A stretch of DNA of 64,000 nt from Oscarella lobularis (taxonomy: Eukaryota > Porifera > Homoscleromorpha > Homosclerophorida > Oscarellidae): the NCBI RefSeq assembly GCF_947507565.1, contig NC_089177.1, positions 310,001 to 374,000 on the forward strand, written 5' to 3'. The translations under genes were made by a program, and so were the position numbers. Numbering within the stretch: the first letter of the stretch is position 1; each line of letters begins with the position of its first letter. Below the pieces are notes generated by a model. It had not been told where the DNA came from. It made no database searches and saw only the letters and a program-made list of their open reading frames with translations. This document shows positions 8,991 through 21,142 of this stretch, piece after piece.

Positions 8991-11900
8991 ATGGACGCCG
9001 TTGGCACTCTCGAAATCGCGTAAGACGTCTCTCGCAACGCGGAGACGAACTGATTCACGCTTATCTAGTTGGTCGACGGGCTATCGGGGGGACCCCATCG
9101 CGTTCGTCGCTCCAAACGCCCTCTGTTTCTCCTGCGCCAACTCCATTTCCTTCTACGATCTCGAAGCGAAGCCGCTGCACACCCACGAGAGCCTCGGCAA
9201 AGCGATCGGTCACGTAGCGGCTCACAGTCGCGGAATTTTCGCCTATACGGATCGCAGTTTGCCGCCGCGACTCTTCGTCGTTTCCTACCCCGATTTCGCT
9301 CTCCAGAGCGAACTCAAAGGTAAGAAAGCGCGCTTTGGGAATCGATTTATTCACGCGGGGCCGTTCGAAGGGGCCGCGGAGCTCGAATTTCGCGCCATCG
9401 CCTTCTCAGCGAACGGAAAATATTTCGTTTCGTTGGCCGGCGTGCCCGACTTCAAACTATGCGTTTGGTAAGAAAAAAATATATAAAGACTATTATTATT
9501 TTTTCTTTTTTTTTAGGGAAACTGCTACCGGAAATCTCGTCTGCAAATCTGACGTCACTTCGTGGCCGTCCGTCAATCGGGTTTCCGTGTATCAGACGAA
9601 TTGGAAGCAAATCTGCACAACGGGACCCGATTGCTGTCTAATCTGGTCCGTCGAAGAATGCGGCGGCCAATTCATGTTGACTCACGCAAACGTCGCCCTG
9701 CCTGGAATCGATATGCCAAGCGGGACCAAGCGTGCCGTCGTCGTCGTCGCCGCCGGAACGAAAGAAAAATCGAAATCGAAAAAGACGAATTCTGTTAAAC
9801 CTTACTATCCTTTTGGATTGGGTTCAATTGTGGGTAACTTTGGCGATTTTGACGACGACGCGAATCGGGCGATTGTGCGCGTGACGGATCACTGTTGGGC
9901 GCCCGGAGGCATTCTCTATTGCGCTTGCGAAGGGGGACAGATCTTCTCTATTGACGTCGATTCCATGGAAGTTGTCATGGTGCACAATCCTGAGAGCGTC
10001 GTTGGAGACGATTTTCGTCTGAGCTCGGGTTCCACCGATTGCCTTGCGCTCAATAAAAGAGGCGTCTTCGTGTCAGGAAAAGTGAGATTGAAGAAAAATA
10101 GACTGAGGGCTTTTTAATATTGATTATTTTCTCTATAGGAAGGACTGGTGAAGTGCCTTGGTCTCTCGAACGATACCCCTTCGGTTCTCGAAAGTATTGA
10201 TATTGAGCAAGCCGTTGTGAGCATGGTCTGGTCTCCAGATTTCAGTCGTCTCATTGCCGGAACATCTCAGGTATGACATCAGCTTATAAGGCAATTTTCT
10301 AATTCTTTCCTAGGGATCGCTCCTTTGCTTTTCGTCGTCGCGTCTAAAGGACAACAGACCTATTTTGGAACATCGCACCGACGCCTTGATAGGATTAGAC
10401 ATTCTACGAAAAGGCGACGAACACTGCGTGGTACGTCCGCGAAAAGCAAATCACCGTCATCTTTTTTTCTCTCTCTCTAGACCTGTCGACAGAACGGCCT
10501 ACTTCAGCTCTGGACGCTTTCACTTTGCTCCGAAGCGGGCTTCATCGATCTCAATTCTCCATGTCGCTCCATCGCTTCGAGCCCCTCCAGCGCCTCCTGC
10601 GCCGTCGGCACCGCTGACGGAAACGTCATCATAGTCGACGCTCAAACACCCGACGATATACGAGTCGTTGATCGAAGCAGATTGCATCAGAACGAAGTGA
10701 CGCATTTGAAGTAGGGGTCCCTAGTCTTCACCGACCTCGGCATTCGAAATTTCTTCCTAGGTTCGATCCAACAGGATCCTTTCTCGTCACCGCGGGTCGC
10801 GATCGACGAATTTTTATTTGTTCGGCTCGTCCCACTCAACGTTTTGAAGTCTTGGGCTACCTAAGTCAGTTTTCTATACACAGAATTTTTAATTTTGCGT
10901 TTGAGGGGTTTTGTTTCTTCAGCCGTTGACGATTCCGTATCGAATTTGGCTGTGACCGGATCGAAGGACGTCACCTACGTCTGCGTCACAGTCGATCGCA
11001 GTCTCGCGGATACGACGCCTTTTCCGACGAGACTTTTCACTTTTGAGATTGAAACCCACTGGCGCGAGTCAGGTATAAAACTCGTCGCCTTCGTGGATGC
11101 GATTTTTTTGAGTTTATGTCTTAGTTCCTTCGTCGGCGTATAGCGATTCGACGTGCCTCTTTTCTTCGCCTGCTGTAAAATTGCGCAGCTTCGACTTGGA
11201 CGTACCCGTGAGCGGATTCGACGTCGGATATCTTCCCGACGACGACGGGCTCGAACTGTTCGCCCTGAGCAAAAAATCGAAAAAGTTGTATAAATACAAA
11301 CTACCGGAATTCGCAGAAAACGCGAAAGTAAAGAAACCGTCCTAGAGTCACACCATCTCTTTATAAAATCCTATAGGATGAAGTGGATTTGCTCTCACCT
11401 CAGAGTCAACACCAGGGACACCTGTTTCGCGGTGGAAACGTTTTCATTTCTCCGCACGGTCGCTGGCTCGCCACCTGTTCATCGGACGGCAGCATTCTGA
11501 CTCGACTGACAGCGTCATTGGTAAGAGAACACCCTTATTTAAATATTTTTTATCTTGAGACTTTTAGGATCGAAGTGTCTCTGTCTTGGCTCATGATTAT
11601 TCGACTGGCGGCGCTGCGGCTCTCTGTTTTACGGGCGATTGTCAAAAGGTTTTAAGTGCCGGAGCGGACGGCTCGTTGTCCTGCTTCACGTGGAAGTAAG
11701 TTGTATATAGAACGATGGTTCGATTTCTATGATAATTCGTTCTCTGTCGTAGATTTTCGGGGCAGGGAAAAGCAAAGGGATCAAAAGCCGTCGACGCGTT
11801 TCGATCTCGGAGTGCCGCCTTGAAGAAAGTTGTCAAACGCGAAGACGAATGTCTTGCTGGGATGAAGCCGCTCGAGAGAAAAGGCGACGAGACGACGTGG

Positions 11901-14900
11901 CTCGACCAAAAAATTGCCGAGGTACATAGAAAAACGGAGTTGAAGACATCGTCATTTTTTTTCGTCATTTTTTGCAAAGGCTCATCGTTTGGAAGACGAA
12001 AAGTACTCCGAATTGAAAGCCGACATTCGAAAGAACATAGCAACGCTTAGAGAAAATGTACGCCTATTTTCTGGATGACAGCAAACGTGACGTTCCTTTC
12101 TAGGTGCTAAAGAAAATTCAACTCAACTCGGAAGTACCCGAAATGGAACGTCTCGAGAGACAAGAATTTAATTTGGACACGGAAGAGCAGCAGCGTCTGA
12201 TGGCTGTTAGCAGCAAGCAAATAGAAGAGGTCCCAAAGTCTTCTTTTTGTTATTTACATTATGCACCGAATTTATTTTATGAAAAGGTGAGGGAGGAAAT
12301 CGAACTTGAGAACATGCGCAAACTCTACGTGACCGAAATGCTGAAAAAGGAGTGCTGGGATTCGATGGAAATCACCGGCAAAACGATAACGGTAAAAAAA
12401 GAAGACTGTCTCCTACGCATAGTCACTGGAATTGTCTTGCAGGGATTCGGCAATAATCTCGAAGTGCGTAATTACCCAATTCGAAAACGCTTACCCAACG
12501 AAGTGGAAGAACTCGACTTCATTCTGACGCAACGACGAATCGAAATCGCCGAATTGGACGTACGTGAATCCGCTCTTCCTCCTCAACGTCGTCTATCTAC
12601 GTCTTTAGGCTCAAGCTGACATCTGCAAAGCCATGCCTAAGCATCCCTTAGGATTCGACGTAATTTTAGAATCGTTACCTCATTTGGTGTTTCTATTCTA
12701 TTGACGTTAGGACGATGACGAAGGCGTTGACGAGGGCCCAGGAGATGCGAATAGCTTGGCTTTGCACGGCAGCCGGGGTCCCGAGTTTGGCGGCGGCGAC
12801 GATTTTTTCTATAGTCAAACGGAAATTATGACGGCGGAGAGAAAACGCAATCAGATCGTTCTGCTCAAGGTATGACGTCGTCTGTGAAGATTTTTTTCTC
12901 ACGTCTCTGCTTTTGTATAGAATTGCATTTCGAAAATTAAAAGGAACTACAATAAGGATTTTGACGATTTGCTGCAGCAGAAGGAGGCGGAAGTGGCGAG
13001 AATTCAAGAGAAGAACGTTCGCATAAAGAAGATAATGAAAAACTTGCAGCTGAACGAAACGACCTTCAATCCCCAAACCGGAGCAAACGAACATCCCGAA
13101 TTAGACCTCACAGTCAAAGACGACGAAGTGAGAAAGAAGAATAGACGATACGAGTGCGTGTATCAAGAATTTCCTTCAAGGTTACCGTGGAGAAATACGT
13201 TTCTGAGGAGGAGCAGAAACGAATAGAGGAAGAAAATCGATTAGCGGAGGAGAGAAGGATTGCGGAAATGGCACGAAAAATAAAAACGTATAGAGTCTTT
13301 ATTACAACGTATCCCTTTACATAGGGAGATAACGCTCGTGAGCGTGCTCTTGATATGATGATGGGCGGTAGATTGGAGGTGAAGACAGAAGAGGACATTT
13401 TTAAGGTAAAAAAAAGAACAATAACGTCATGCACGTATTCTTTCTAAGAAGTTTCTTTATTTGAATAGGATCTTCCCAAGCCGGAGTTTGTGACGACAAA
13501 ACCGACGGAAACGTGGACGGAAGACGAGCAGAAGATAGCCAAAGAGTACGAAAAGAAACAAGCGGCTTTGCTGGAAGAACGCGAGAAACATCGACTGGTA
13601 CGTACTTTGATTTCTCGTTCTAAAATCATCTATGTTTTGGCAGGCGTTGGAAGCGGAATTAAAGAAACTGCAGACGTCGATAACTGAAGCCTGCGCTGCT
13701 TTCGATTTAAAGGTTCTCAAGCTTCATCATTTACGAATCAAAGCAGAGGCAGCTGTCTATCAGGTCAGTGTAAAATCTTTGGCCCTATCCTTCAGCTACC
13801 AATCGTTATCTAGGAAGAACTGAAGATATTAAGACTTACGTGGTCTTTGCTTATTGAAGAAGAGCTCGCCGAGAAGGAGGAGCTGCTCCAGTTGAAACTC
13901 GAGGAAAAGAAAACGCGAAAGGTCAAAGCATCGCACTGATCTCGACTGATTCGAACTCATTCCCTTTTCTTTTTTAGATGCGGACTGGAAGTCTACTGTC
14001 GGAGTTTCGAAAACAGGTCGAAACTGTTAAGGAGAACTATGAGGCTTTGGTCCAAGACGATAAGGTAGAAAAGAAATTCAATTATTCGCTCTCGCTCACT
14101 CCAATTTACCAGGCCTTAGATCGATCCTTCAAAAAGGACTTTTCAGACTGCGAACCTTACGTCGACGTTCTATACAAATGCTTCAAGAGAAGACCGCGGT
14201 AAAAATCACAGAAAAACATCGCCTAAAATTCAACCGAAAAGTACCTATAGAGGTCAGCACAAAATTTCAGCTATAGAGCCCGATTCGAGCGACGTCGACC
14301 CGTCGTCGTATAATCCCTACTCCGTTCGTCCCTCGTCGGCGGCGGCGGCGCGCGGCGCTCACGCTTTAGCCGCCGCTCTCGACGAACTCGACGGCGAGTC
14401 GTATCGACCGGACGGCGTCGAGACGACGGCGTGGCAACGCCTTGTCGTCGCTCGTCGTCTAAAAGTGGAGAAAGAGCAGCAGGTCAAGTCCGTCGCCTTG
14501 CAGCTCGCCGAGATGAATTCCTTCCTGCAAAAGCGACTAAAGGAAGACGGCGACGTGCAGCAGGAAATTGAGAAAACGTTTAGAGAGCTCAATAAGTAAA
14601 CAAACCGTTCGTAGTCTTACTTTTTTTCCTATATTTTTTTTTCTTAGGCTGAGAGAAGAGAGGATTCGGGTGTCGCAGAATTTGGAGATGCAGCTCTTGC
14701 TAAAACAAGGCCAAGTGGAAGTCAATCCAGGCAACTTTATACCGGACTTCAGAGACAGTGTACTCGTGCATCGATCCGTTATTGAAGACTTGAATGCGAC
14801 GATCAAGGTGAGGAGCTATAGGATATACGCGTCGCGAGCGTCGTGCTTTAATTTCGCCTTCTCAGACTCTCGGCGACGGTAAAATTGCAGCGATGAACGA

Positions 14901-15581
14901 GAGCAAGGATTTCAGAAAGAACATCGCTCTTTTGGAATGGTGCGAAACAGCGAATTGAACTTTTTTCTGGTCTAAGTTTTTTCTCCCAGGGAACACAAGA
15001 AACTGAATATGGAAGCGGAGGACTTACGAGACAAGGCGAGACGCATTCAGCTGCTGAAAGTCACAAAAGAACTGCAAGCAGTAAGAAAGCAGAGCCCCCC
15101 TTCAGCTCCCAAATAGACTTTTAACTACAAGGCTCTCCTGGAAGAAGATACGGCAAGCCATCAACAGAACATCAGTACACTAGAGGAGACCATTGCTCTG
15201 ACGGAAGAGGTAAGCGAAGTGACCCCCTGAAAAACTCTCTGACAACGCTACTAGGCTCACAATCGACGTCGCGCCGATCACAAGCGTCGCGTGGCGAAAC
15301 TGCGTCGTCGAATTCACGAAAAAGCGAACGAAAACGCTCGAGTCGACGACGAACTCGAAGGCCTCGCCGTCGACGTCGCCGAACGACAGAACGTCGAACG
15401 CGCCCAATCGCAATATCCGAGCGACGGCGGAATGGAGAAGAAAATGCGCGACATACGAGCTCGACGGCGTCTCGTCGAAACGGCGAAGAGCCAAGCGCAA
15501 GAAGTCGCCGTTCTGCGAGCGGAAGCGCAGCGTCTCCGAATGCGAGCCTTTCCGACGCTAATACACGGGGAGCAATATTGA
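8991..15581 (+). CDS. CFAP43: Cilia- and flagella-associated protein 43 (WD-repeat, coiled coil)
   Basis: A large multi-exon gene with introns of about 50 nt. Exon 1 (8991-9019) encodes MDAVGTLEIA and splices to WSTGYRGDPIAFV, aligning with the CFAP43 N-terminus. The first ~2.5 kb encodes WD repeats (e.g. AIAFSANGKYFVSLAG..KLCVW, DHCWAPGGILYCACEGGQIF). From about 11.8 kb onward the exons encode long charged coiled coils. The C-terminus matches the family: LQMQLLLKQGQVEVNPGNF-like and DSVLVHRSVIEDLN blocks, ending in LRAEAQRLRMRAFPTL. CFAP43 works with CFAP44 in the tether/tether-head structure of axonemal inner dynein arms, so a role in flagellated cells is expected. Individual middle exon edges were not all resolved. 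Confidence 0.88.
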
Positions 15582-15600
15582 TTTATTGGAACCCTATTTT

Positions 15601-16389
15601 CTATTTCGCAGCCTCTACTGGGAACTCAACATGCACGATGTCTTCGATGCCGGCCGTTATACGCTGGCCAGGTTTCACTGGACCCACTCCCGCCGGAGTG
15701 CCCGTCAGTATGACGTCGCCGCGCTCTAGGGTCATAATTCCGCTGATGTAGCTCACAAGGGTCGGAATGCTGAAGATCATGTCCTTCGTTGAGCCGTTCT
15801 GTCTTTCGGCGCCGTTGACGTTGAGCCACAGGCGCGTGTTCTGTGGCTCTGGGAGCTCCGATTTCATAAGTAAGCGGCTAATGGGGCAGAAGGTGTCGTA
15901 GCCCTTGGCAACCGTCCACGGATGCCCTTTCGCCTTAGCAACGCTTTGTATGTCTCGCGCCGTCATGTCGAGAGCGAGCACGTAGCCACCCACGTGGTCC
16001 ATCGCCGCGCCCTCCCGTATGTGAGCTCCCGACTGGCCAATCACAACGCCGAGTTCGACCTCGTGGTGCAGTTCTGCGCAAGCGGGTGGCACCTTGGGAA
16101 AAACTCATTAGCGAAGCTTCAGCGCGCTTCCGTCGTACCACAATTGCTTGTCCCGACTCGATGTAAGACGACGGAGGCTTGAGAAAGAGGAGAGGTTCGC
16201 TCGGCACGACGTTTCCGAGCTCCGCGGCGTGTTCCCTGCAAGACTCGACGCTACGCAAAAGATCGTGCAAGGTGAGCTCGGGGAGCACCTGTAGTTTCTT
16301 CCCACGGCGACGATCTTGCGTCCGAACGCGGCGAAAAGACGTAAATCGACTTTCGCCATTCTCGCGTAAATATCCCGGATAAGATGCAC
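15601..16389 (-). CDS. FAHD1: Acylpyruvase / oxaloacetate decarboxylase FAHD1
   Basis: Three exons on the minus strand. The first encodes DLRLFAAFGRKIVAVGRNYR, the second REHAAELGNVVPSEPLLFLKPPSSY, and the last (from about 16092 to 15601) VPPACAELHHEVELGVVIG through TLERGDVILTGTPAGVGPV. The metal-binding HHEVELGVVI and D of ALDMTARD are present, as is the DIILTGTP-type block typical of the fumarylacetoacetate hydrolase fold. FAHD1 cleaves acylpyruvates and decarboxylates oxaloacetate in mitochondria. Two in-frame ATGs exist, at 16389 and 16359; the longer form adds ten residues that may help mitochondrial targeting. Its stop lies only about 20 bp from the convergent CFAP43 stop. Confidence 0.88.
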
Positions 16390-16419
16390 TCCTACTGTAC
16401 GCGTGCGTGATAATCCGGT

Positions 16420-16454
16420 CAGAGCCTTATATATACTGTATATATAAGGCTCTG
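16420..16454. promoter_or_regulatory. Perfect 35-bp palindrome containing two opposed TATA-type sequences
   Basis: Two 17-bp arms (CAGAGCCTTATATATAC and its exact reverse complement) flank one T at 16437. It lies 31-95 bp upstream of the FAHD1 start codons and downstream of the sulfotransferase stop. Each arm equals the 17-mer at 2408-2424. It could be the FAHD1 core promoter, a symmetric TATA element, or a 3'-end hairpin of the sulfotransferase transcript. Confidence 0.6.
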
Positions 16455-16499
16455 GTCTGAATAAACGTAATCATTTGTCTCGTGATAGTCCTAATCAAC

Positions 16500-18008
16500 C
16501 TAAACGTTAACTAACAATTCGTAATTGAGTTCTCGCATGACGTCCTTGCACTCGCTCTCAATCAACCCAATTAGAAGCCGTTTGGAGGGAATTCTCAACA
16601 TCGCCTTCCAAGCATCGGCCACCTCCTCCGAATTCCTCGTCGTCGCATAAGGATTTTTTCTTACCGCATTATTCGACTCAACATGCGTGTTCTCCTTCAA
16701 CCAACGTCGAACTGAGTCGCCGAACTTGAGCCCGTACGATTGAAGCAATTCCTGCCCTCTGACAAACGGATCCCTCGCAATATCTTCAAAAGCAACGCGA
16801 CGATACCGCGACCTATTTCGAAAATATTTCAAATTTTTCCTCAACGTCGAGCACAGATACTCGGCTTCGCTTCGAATGAGTGCATCAGGACTCACCATCG
16901 AGATCGCTCGACTTCCGTGTCGCATTGCGTAATTCTTCATCAGCTGACCGCGAATTCGATATCGCGAAAAAATCGTCGCTCGCGGATCTCGAACTAAATG
17001 AAGCACGTGCAATTTGACGTCATCCGGCACGGCAATCGCCTCCAATTCGCTCATGCGATCGATTCGAATTAATTTGACGACGACGGCGCGACGCGACGCG
17101 CACAGCTCGCCGACTTGTTTCGTCTCCAAAGGCGGACATCGCCAACGCGTCAGCTCGCAGTTTTCGGGACAGAATGGCGGTTGAATGAACGCATCCGTTA
17201 TGTCGCGAGACGAATAGGCTGAACGCGATATATCGTCGATAAATTTTACGCCGAGTGGATTGTGAAAATTGCACGAGGCGATGGAGTCGAGCAAACGCTT
17301 ATTGAATTGTTTCTGGAGAGTCGAGTTTGGCTGGAGTCCTTGCAACATGTGCGCGACGCCCTTGAGGGGTTCGTAGAAATACAGAACGTCGGGACTTCGC
17401 TCGAAAATTTTCCCGATGAACGACGAACCCGATCGCATTTGCGTTACCATGGCGATCATTATTCGCTTGGCAACCGGCTTGAAATGAACGACGCGGGAGA
17501 GAAAGTGAGACGGTGGAAACGCGCAGGGATTCATCCGGAGGACGGGCTTCTGAATCGCCGGAGGCTGTGGGCGGTGTTGGGAAGCGATGGCTGTTTTCTC
17601 TTTCAACGCCGCGATTGTGTAAGCCTTGTGTCGCGCAAACGTCTCGACTATTCGGAGTACGTCTTCTTCCGTTAAGTCGTCGTTCTCGTTCGATTCGAGT
17701 CGTCGGCGCGTTTCGATCGCTTTGTTCGCGTTCGTTTGCAAGTCGGCGAAATATTTTGCGAAGCGACGAAGGGTCGTCTCGTCTTCGTCGTTGCCGTAGT
17801 CGTTGATGGACCGAAGAATCTTTAGCATTCGCGCTTTCTCCGCCGCCGTCCACGACGCGTTTGCGTTTGCCACGGGACGGCGATGGAACGTCCGAAAATG
17901 GTTCGAAGACCGGTTACGTGGGCTCGAATATAAATTGGTTCCCAGATATAATGTCAGAGATCCCACTAAGAAAACGACGAGAAGGAATGGAAGAAATCGA
18001 GCCCGCAT
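16500..18008 (-). CDS. Golgi carbohydrate 6-O-sulfotransferase (CHST1/3/7-like)
   Basis: A single exon of 502 residues. It starts with a short basic N-terminus and one membrane segment (FLPFLLVVFLVGSLTLYLG), as in type II Golgi enzymes. A luminal stem and the Sulfotransfer_1 domain follow. The 5'-phosphosulfate loop reads TQMRSGSSFIGKIFERSPDV and is followed by YFYEPL. The 3'-phosphate block reads HLVRDPRATIFSRYRIRGQ. These are hallmarks of PAPS-dependent GlcNAc/GalNAc/Gal 6-O-sulfotransferases that modify chondroitin, keratan or other glycans. The exact acceptor cannot be told from sequence. Lack of introns is common in this family. Confidence 0.85.
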   Translation of the reverse strand: MRARFLPFLLVVFLVGSLTLYLGTNLYSSPRNRSSNHFRTFHRRPVANANASWTAAEKARMLKILRSINDYGNDEDETTLRRFAKYFADLQTNANKAIETRRRLESNENDDLTEEDVLRIVETFARHKAYTIAALKEKTAIASQHRPQPPAIQKPVLRMNPCAFPPSHFLSRVVHFKPVAKRIMIAMVTQMRSGSSFIGKIFERSPDVLYFYEPLKGVAHMLQGLQPNSTLQKQFNKRLLDSIASCNFHNPLGVKFIDDISRSAYSSRDITDAFIQPPFCPENCELTRWRCPPLETKQVGELCASRRAVVVKLIRIDRMSELEAIAVPDDVKLHVLHLVRDPRATIFSRYRIRGQLMKNYAMRHGSRAISMVSPDALIRSEAEYLCSTLRKNLKYFRNRSRYRRVAFEDIARDPFVRGQELLQSYGLKFGDSVRRWLKENTHVESNNAVRKNPYATTRNSEEVADAWKAMLRIPSKRLLIGLIESECKDVMRELNYELLVNV

Positions 18009-18181
18009 CCGAGTTTCTTTATACGGGTGATTGTGAGCTACAGTCTCCGCCCACTGGTCTCCACCTCCTCTATCTTATCTTGTCTTATCGTCCTTTGAAG
18101 AAGAGGTAGACGAAGAGGTTGACCGCGGTCCCAACGTCCTCGGCACGACGGGTCGGTCCATCTGCGGGACCACGGAGATTT

Positions 18182-18201
18182 GCATCTTATTGATAAGATG
18201 C
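18182..18201. repeat. Short perfect hairpin
   Basis: GCATCTTAT-TG-ATAAGATGC gives a 9-bp stem with a 2-nt loop about 170 bp upstream of the sulfotransferase start codon. It contains GATAAG on both strands, so it could also be a double GATA-factor site. Confidence 0.6.
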
Positions 18202-18532
18202 TATCTCCTAAAGTGCTTGTATCTGCCTCCTTTTGGCATGAGGCCATAACGTCTAAAAGGCCAACGTCTCCTGGGCAGGCCTACATCAATTGCTGAAGCG
18301 ATTGTGCGGCCCCGAGCAGAAAAACTGCCCAATTTCACGGCGTGAATCTCCACGGAGACTACATCCTTATTGTAGTCTTCCTAAGAGGACGCCTAAATCA
18401 AAGACGTGCCTGCACTCGTTTCAGATGACAGTGCAGGCGCACATCTGATCAGTCTCAGTCTTTTCATCGAAGGATTTCTCTGGTAAGCAAATTCATTGTC
18501 TCCTATTGGGCTAACGGTTTCTTTTCAGGATT

Positions 18533-18809
18533 GGGGTCCTGAGCATGACCCCGTCATTGAAAACCGCTCCCAACTGGGGTCCTGGGCAAGACCCCGTCAT
18601 CAAAAACTGCCTCGCAGGGGTCCTGGGCATGAACCCGTCAAAACTGCCTATGTATGCAACGCGAGGGGAGACTGTGCATTTTTTCAAATTTATTAAATAA
18701 ATTAACCCTCCCTTCCCTTGTCTACAAAGTGAGCAGTTTTTGATGACGGAGTCATGCTCACGACCCCGGCTGAGAGTTATTTGGTCACGGAGTCGTGCTC
18801 AGGACCCCA
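18533..18809. repeat. Inverted-repeat cluster with GGGGTCCTGRGCATGACCCCGTCA core
   Basis: Three direct copies of a ~42-bp unit start at 18533, 18576 and 18617 (GGGGTCCTG, GCA, ACCCCGTCA, then an A-rich spacer). Two reverse-complement copies follow at about 18734-18770 and 18783-18809 (GACGGAGTCATGCTCACGACCCC; CACGGAGTCGTGCTCAGGACCCC). Each unit is itself partly palindromic. Together they could form a long foldback, as in a MITE or a structured non-coding RNA. Confidence 0.65.
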
Positions 18810-19255
18810 TCTCCTAAAAAAACGAACGAACGTTAGCAACGACGAACACTGATCTCTGACATAGCTACCTGTCTTTCGTGGCGCCCACACGGCGCGCGAC
18901 GAGAGGGATGGCGGCGGTTGGTCGCGTGAGCGCGCTGCGCCATACACGGGCACGTGATGCGAAGGTACGCTACCGTGCAAATTAAAAACGCTACAAAAAC
19001 TTTACATATACATAAAAGTTGCTACTTCTTTTCCCCCGGCTTTCCAATCAACACTCAACACTGCAAAAAAAAGACTGTTATATGAGACGACAAACTTTAC
19101 AGTTGCACCTTTTCTGTGAGCAATTTCCAGTTGCAATTTCCTGTCAACGATACTTTGACTTTCCAGAAGTTCTTTCAGCCGAGTGAGTTCCTGAAAAATA
19201 AACAGTTTAAAACAGAAGAATCGTCATAAAATTATTGGCAATTTATACGCTTACC

Positions 19256-19790
19256 CATTGACCTAAATAACGGATTAGCTATATGAGAGATGGCACTAAA
19301 TTACCTCAAAATCCATTGACCTAAAACCTGTAAAATAAAATAAAAACCTACTAGGCTACACCTACAGAAAAAAAACAACCTAGAAACAAATGAAACCTAG
19401 CTATTGACCTAGATTACCTCAAAATCCATTGATCTAAATAACAGATTAGCTACGTGAGAAACAATGGCATCTAAATTACCTTGAAAATCCACTGACCTAA
19501 AACCTGTGAATAAAATAAAATCCTACTAAAGAATACCCAAAAAACAAATGGCACCTAGATTACCTCAAAATCCATTGACCTAAATGATAGATTAACATAT
19601 GTGATAACACACCCCTAGAGTACCTCCAAATCCATTGACCTAAATCCCTAAACTAAAAAACCCTAACTACACCTAAATGACAGATTAGATATTTGATACG
19701 GAAAAAAACACCTAAAGTACCTCCAGATCCATTGACCTAAATAGTTATGCCTATATTCTAATCAACCTAGATTACCTCAAAAATCCATTG
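19256..19790 (+). repeat. Diverged tandem repeat, core TACCTCAAAATCCATTGACC
   Basis: About eight copies of a unit containing TACCTCAAAATCCATTGACC, followed by TAAATNACAGATTAG-like or AAAACCTGTRAATAAAATAAAA sequence, occur every 60-90 bp (near 19256, 19303, 19398-19440, 19477, 19560, 19618, 19710 and 19763). The alternation of two tail types suggests a higher-order unit. No coding capacity. Confidence 0.75.
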
Positions 19791-20575
19791 AAAATGGTCT
19801 AAAGCACGTGGCGGCTGCTAGCTAAAGCACGAGGGGAAGGAGCTACAAGCCTACTACAGAATCCGCCCTACCCTACTAGCAGCCGCCAACTAAGCCCTAG
19901 TGCAAGGGAGCGGACCCGTGCAAACTAGCGTAGTGATGCAAACCAAGCACGTGAGGGATGGCCATTACATTATACCGATTTGTTGTCCCGCTACACTCTC
20001 TGCAACATACACATGTGAGCTTCATGCTCTGCCCATGACACCCGCCCTCACTCGCGAACCCCAACCCGCCCTCGATTAGACTTTTGGAAACCAGACCTAA
20101 TGGTTAGACTGACGGAAATTTTCTATGCCCGCGAGCGTGGGCAGTGCCACGTCAGGCAATCCGACCCGTGTATGTCACAGAGAGCCCCCGCCCCCTATGT
20201 GTATGCCTACACCACATTGGGGCCCAAAGGCTGCGGTGCGAACCTGTTCGCTCTTTTTCTTCATCTGGCAGGAGGATCTTTGCTATCCTCCTCCCCGGTC
20301 ACGTGGAGACCACGCCCCCACGGCTGTCATCGGGTTACGTTACCTGTCAGAAACACGTTCTTGAGATTTCATTAGAAAAAGAAATGCTATCCGCTGCTTA
20401 CGTTTTTGGCATGGCGCCCGACTTCTTTTTGCTTCGTTGATTGCGTTGGAACTCGCAGGAGCGTCGTCGCGCTTTTTCTAAAGACGCGAGATGAAGAAAA
20501 CGGAAGCGCGCGCACGTCGCATTCACTTACCGGCGAGCGGAGGCGCCCTTTCGCTCGCTCCTGTATACATGCGCG

Positions 20576-21142
20576 CTATCGAGCGTAAACCGCGCGATCT
20601 AAAAAGAGATCAGTCGAGAAAAGAAACGGAGCGCGTTGCGGAGAAACACTGACCAGCGCGTGGGCCACGTGTCGCCGCCGATCTTCGCGCGAGGGCGCAA
20701 TCCTTCGCAAAGGATTGTCGGGATTCCTGCAAAAGATGATCGATCGATTTGGAGAATAAAAAGTCGTTTTCTTCGCGCTTACCGCGGTCTTCGGAATCCC
20801 CGCCTTCGGTGGAAGGCCCGCCGCGAGGCGGTACGCCATTCTCGGCCTCCCCAAGCGCGAAGACGAAGCGACGTGGCCTCTTGAAGGTTGGAGAGGCGAA
20901 CGGACGCCTGCTCTCAACAACTGTTCGGGCCGAGATGACTTCGATCCGCTAGGGCACCAATGAGAGCACAGTACGACATCACGTGGTGACTGCAGTAGCG
21001 CGCGCGGCACGCGGCGTAATAAATACTCATCAATACGTTTTATTGAACTCGTCAAACATGTGTATCGGAGAAACAACGGTTCGAAAATCTTTTGCGGATA
21101 TACGTTTGCTACCAGTGGAATCTCGAAAATGCTTTGTACCAT
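20576..21142 (-). other. GC-rich transcribed-looking region, possible small unassigned gene
   Basis: On the minus strand a GC-rich block has a long open frame and plausible splice signals: donor GTAAGC near 20790 and acceptor TTTTGCAG near 20730. An ATG at about 20843 would give MAYRLAAGLPPKAG..., which resembles a mitochondrial leader, but the continuation matches nothing I know. It lies upstream of nothing obvious and downstream of SPATA17's stop region on the opposite side. It may be a real short gene or only GC-rich promoter DNA. Confidence 0.2.

Larger units (their letters stand above)
18009..20575. other. Gene-poor repeat-rich interval
   Basis: No convincing coding exons were found. 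The stretch holds a short hairpin, an inverted-repeat family at 18533-18809 and a diverged tandem repeat at 19256-19790 (listed separately). Base composition turns AT-rich from 19000 to 19800 and GC-rich again afterwards. Frames around 20100-20590 are short and resemble no family I know. Confidence 0.5.

Noticed and set aside
20100-20440. Three overlapping plus-strand frames of 79-98 codons
   Set aside because: All three frames are open because the stretch is GC-rich; no start context, splice pattern or family match supports any of them.
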